Below the pieces are notes generated by a model. The model ran no database searches. It worked only from the letters and a program-made list of their open reading frames with translations, and was not told the origin of the DNA. This document shows positions 33,462 to 34,109 of a DNA stretch of 34,109 nucleotides, one piece after another. This DNA is from Clostridia bacterium (GTDB taxonomy: Bacteria > Bacillota > Clostridia > Oscillospirales > CAG-272): positions 1 to 34,109 of the forward strand of contig JAFXAN010000053.1 in NCBI GenBank assembly GCA_017517035.1, in the 5' to 3' direction. Both the position numbers and the translations under genes were made by a program. The stretch's first letter is position 1; each line of letters starts with the position of its first letter.

Positions 33462-33487
33462 ATTCCTATCTCCTTATTTTTTATTTT

Positions 33488-33522
33488 TGTCACAGTCAAA
33501 GCTTCTCTCCTTGACTGTGACA
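33488..33522 (-). promoter_or_regulatory. 5' leader hairpin of trxA
   Basis: TGTCACAGTCAA (33488-33499) and TTGACTGTGACA (33511-33522) are perfect 12-bp inverted repeats with an 11-base loop. The predicted transcript begins near 33518, so the stem would form at the very 5' end. It may stabilise the mRNA or act as a further regulator site. Confidence 0.6.
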
Positions 33523-33524
33523 TT

Positions 33525-33530
33525 ATTATA
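33525..33530 (-). promoter_or_regulatory. -10 box of trxA, activator type
   Basis: TATAAT on the minus strand. The -35 position (33548-33553) reads CTGAAA. The predicted start near 33518 is 41 bases from the centre of the operator at 33552-33566. Confidence 0.7.
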
Positions 33531-33551
33531 TCATATTTTTTCCGCATTTTC

Positions 33552-33566
33552 AGTGATAAAGTCACA
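33552..33566 (-). promoter_or_regulatory. Crp/Fnr-type operator of trxA
   Basis: Read on the minus strand, TGTGACTTTATCACT matches the dfx operator in both half-sites (TGTGACT-NNN-TCAC) and spacing, with its centre about -41 from the predicted start. Confidence 0.72.
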
Positions 33567-34109
33567 AAAAACAAACCAAAATTTGGTTTTCAAACAGGAA
33601 TTTATCGAACTGTCGGATTTGCTGAACGGTAGTATACGGAAATTGTTTATTTGAGGAGAAGTTAGTTACTGCGTAGGCGCTCATGCCGCGCGGCACTTCC
33701 TTTGGCCCGCCCCAAAGGAAGCAAAAGTCTCCCAAGGCGTTCCCCCTTGGGTATCTCCCTTTTTAAGTCTGAACCAACGCAGACAAAAGACTTTGCCTTT
33801 GGCAAAGCTCTTTTGCTCTGCTGTAAGTGCTCTCATATTCCCATTTGCGGCATAAAGCACCGCCGCAAGTGGGGCACAACTTTTGGCTCTTATGTCGCTC
33901 ACACAAATAATATTATAAGTAACGCACGCCATTTCGTCTCGTTACGCTCCGCGACGATTTGAAAACAAAAACCTTCTTTTCGACAAACAACTGCTTAAAT
34001 ATGAACATTCAAAATAGTTAGTTTTTACAAGGTATTGTTTCACCGTTTCCAAAATCTTTATATCAAATTCTCGCGAAGCGTAAGGGGATAATATGGCGTG
34101 TGTCTGTAA
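33567..34109. repeat. Non-coding, hairpin-rich repeat region
   Basis: No supported gene is seen. Successive hairpins are visible: CTTCCTTTGG with CCAAAGGAAG (33696-33721), CCCAAGG with CCTTGGG (33731-33751), and CTTTGCC with GGCAAAG (33791-33807). The bias and an 83-residue open frame rich in Ala, Gly and Cys resemble interspersed repeats common in Clostridia (recalled, not searched). The last 150 bases are AT-rich and featureless. Confidence 0.55.

Noticed and set aside
33681-33932. 83-residue minus-strand protein
   Set aside because: It lies across hairpin repeats, has no ribosome site and reads as low-information sequence; treated as repeat.
1-34109. CRISPR arrays, tRNA or rRNA genes, prophage or transposase genes
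   Set aside because: Looked for on both strands; no regularly spaced repeats, cloverleaf-compatible sequences or matching protein motifs were seen.

Overview
The window looks like a chromosomal segment of an anaerobic, low-to-moderate GC Firmicute, most likely class Clostridia (possibly an uncultured gut lineage). The evidence is a T-box leader on thrS, strong sigma-A promoters (TTGACN-N17-TATAAT), GGAGG ribosome binding sites, a glycyl radical enzyme, and a superoxide reductase with ferritin in place of catalase or superoxide dismutase. No plasmid, phage, transposase, CRISPR, tRNA or rRNA gene is visible. Genus-level placement cannot be made from what is seen here.

Layout. 1-322: non-coding, interspersed repeats. 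323-2920 (minus): smpB, a VOC-fold protein, an SGNH hydrolase and a TetR repressor, with separate promoters for the last two and for the VOC-smpB pair. 3002-12376 (plus): a nine-gene operon encoding all of the shikimate pathway and both branches to phenylalanine and tyrosine. The order is aminotransferase, pheA, aroB, aroC, a fused aroE-aroK, aroQ, aroA, tyrA and a class I DAHP synthase. The divergent TetR gene and the operon each carry the same 13-bp palindrome just downstream of their -10 boxes, which suggests that TetR represses both. 12395-15386: an AraC regulator divergent from two Gfo/Idh/MocA-type proteins, the second with a degenerate nucleotide-binding site. 15423-17534: T-box-controlled thrS. 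17542-17706: a MITE-like hairpin element. 17719-22055 (minus): two paralogous metallophosphoesterases, one a predicted lipoprotein with leucine-rich repeats and one cytoplasmic, flanking an SGNH hydrolase. A cytoplasmic CE4-type deacetylase is divergent from them (22187-22990).

23065-26810 (plus): argG-argH-argF, the last three steps of arginine synthesis in the order OTC, synthase, lyase. The operon ends in a 40-bp perfect palindrome shared as terminator with convergent citrate synthase. 28292-30506 (minus): a glycyl radical enzyme gene interrupted by an exact 52-bp tandem duplication that shifts the frame. An AraC regulator is divergent from it. 31420-33461: an oxidative-stress module of ferritin, desulfoferrodoxin, a Crp/Fnr-type regulator and thioredoxin. 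Matching Crp-like palindromes are centred about 41 bp upstream of the predicted starts of both the desulfoferrodoxin-ferritin and thioredoxin transcripts, and both promoters lack a -35 box. This predicts direct activation. 33567-34109: non-coding, hairpin-rich repeat sequence.

The best candidates for something new are the TetR-controlled complete aromatic operon, the self-contained Crp/Fnr redox regulon, the 52-bp frameshifting duplication, and the phosphoesterase/SGNH/deacetylase cluster. All functions come from reading motifs by eye. No database search was made.
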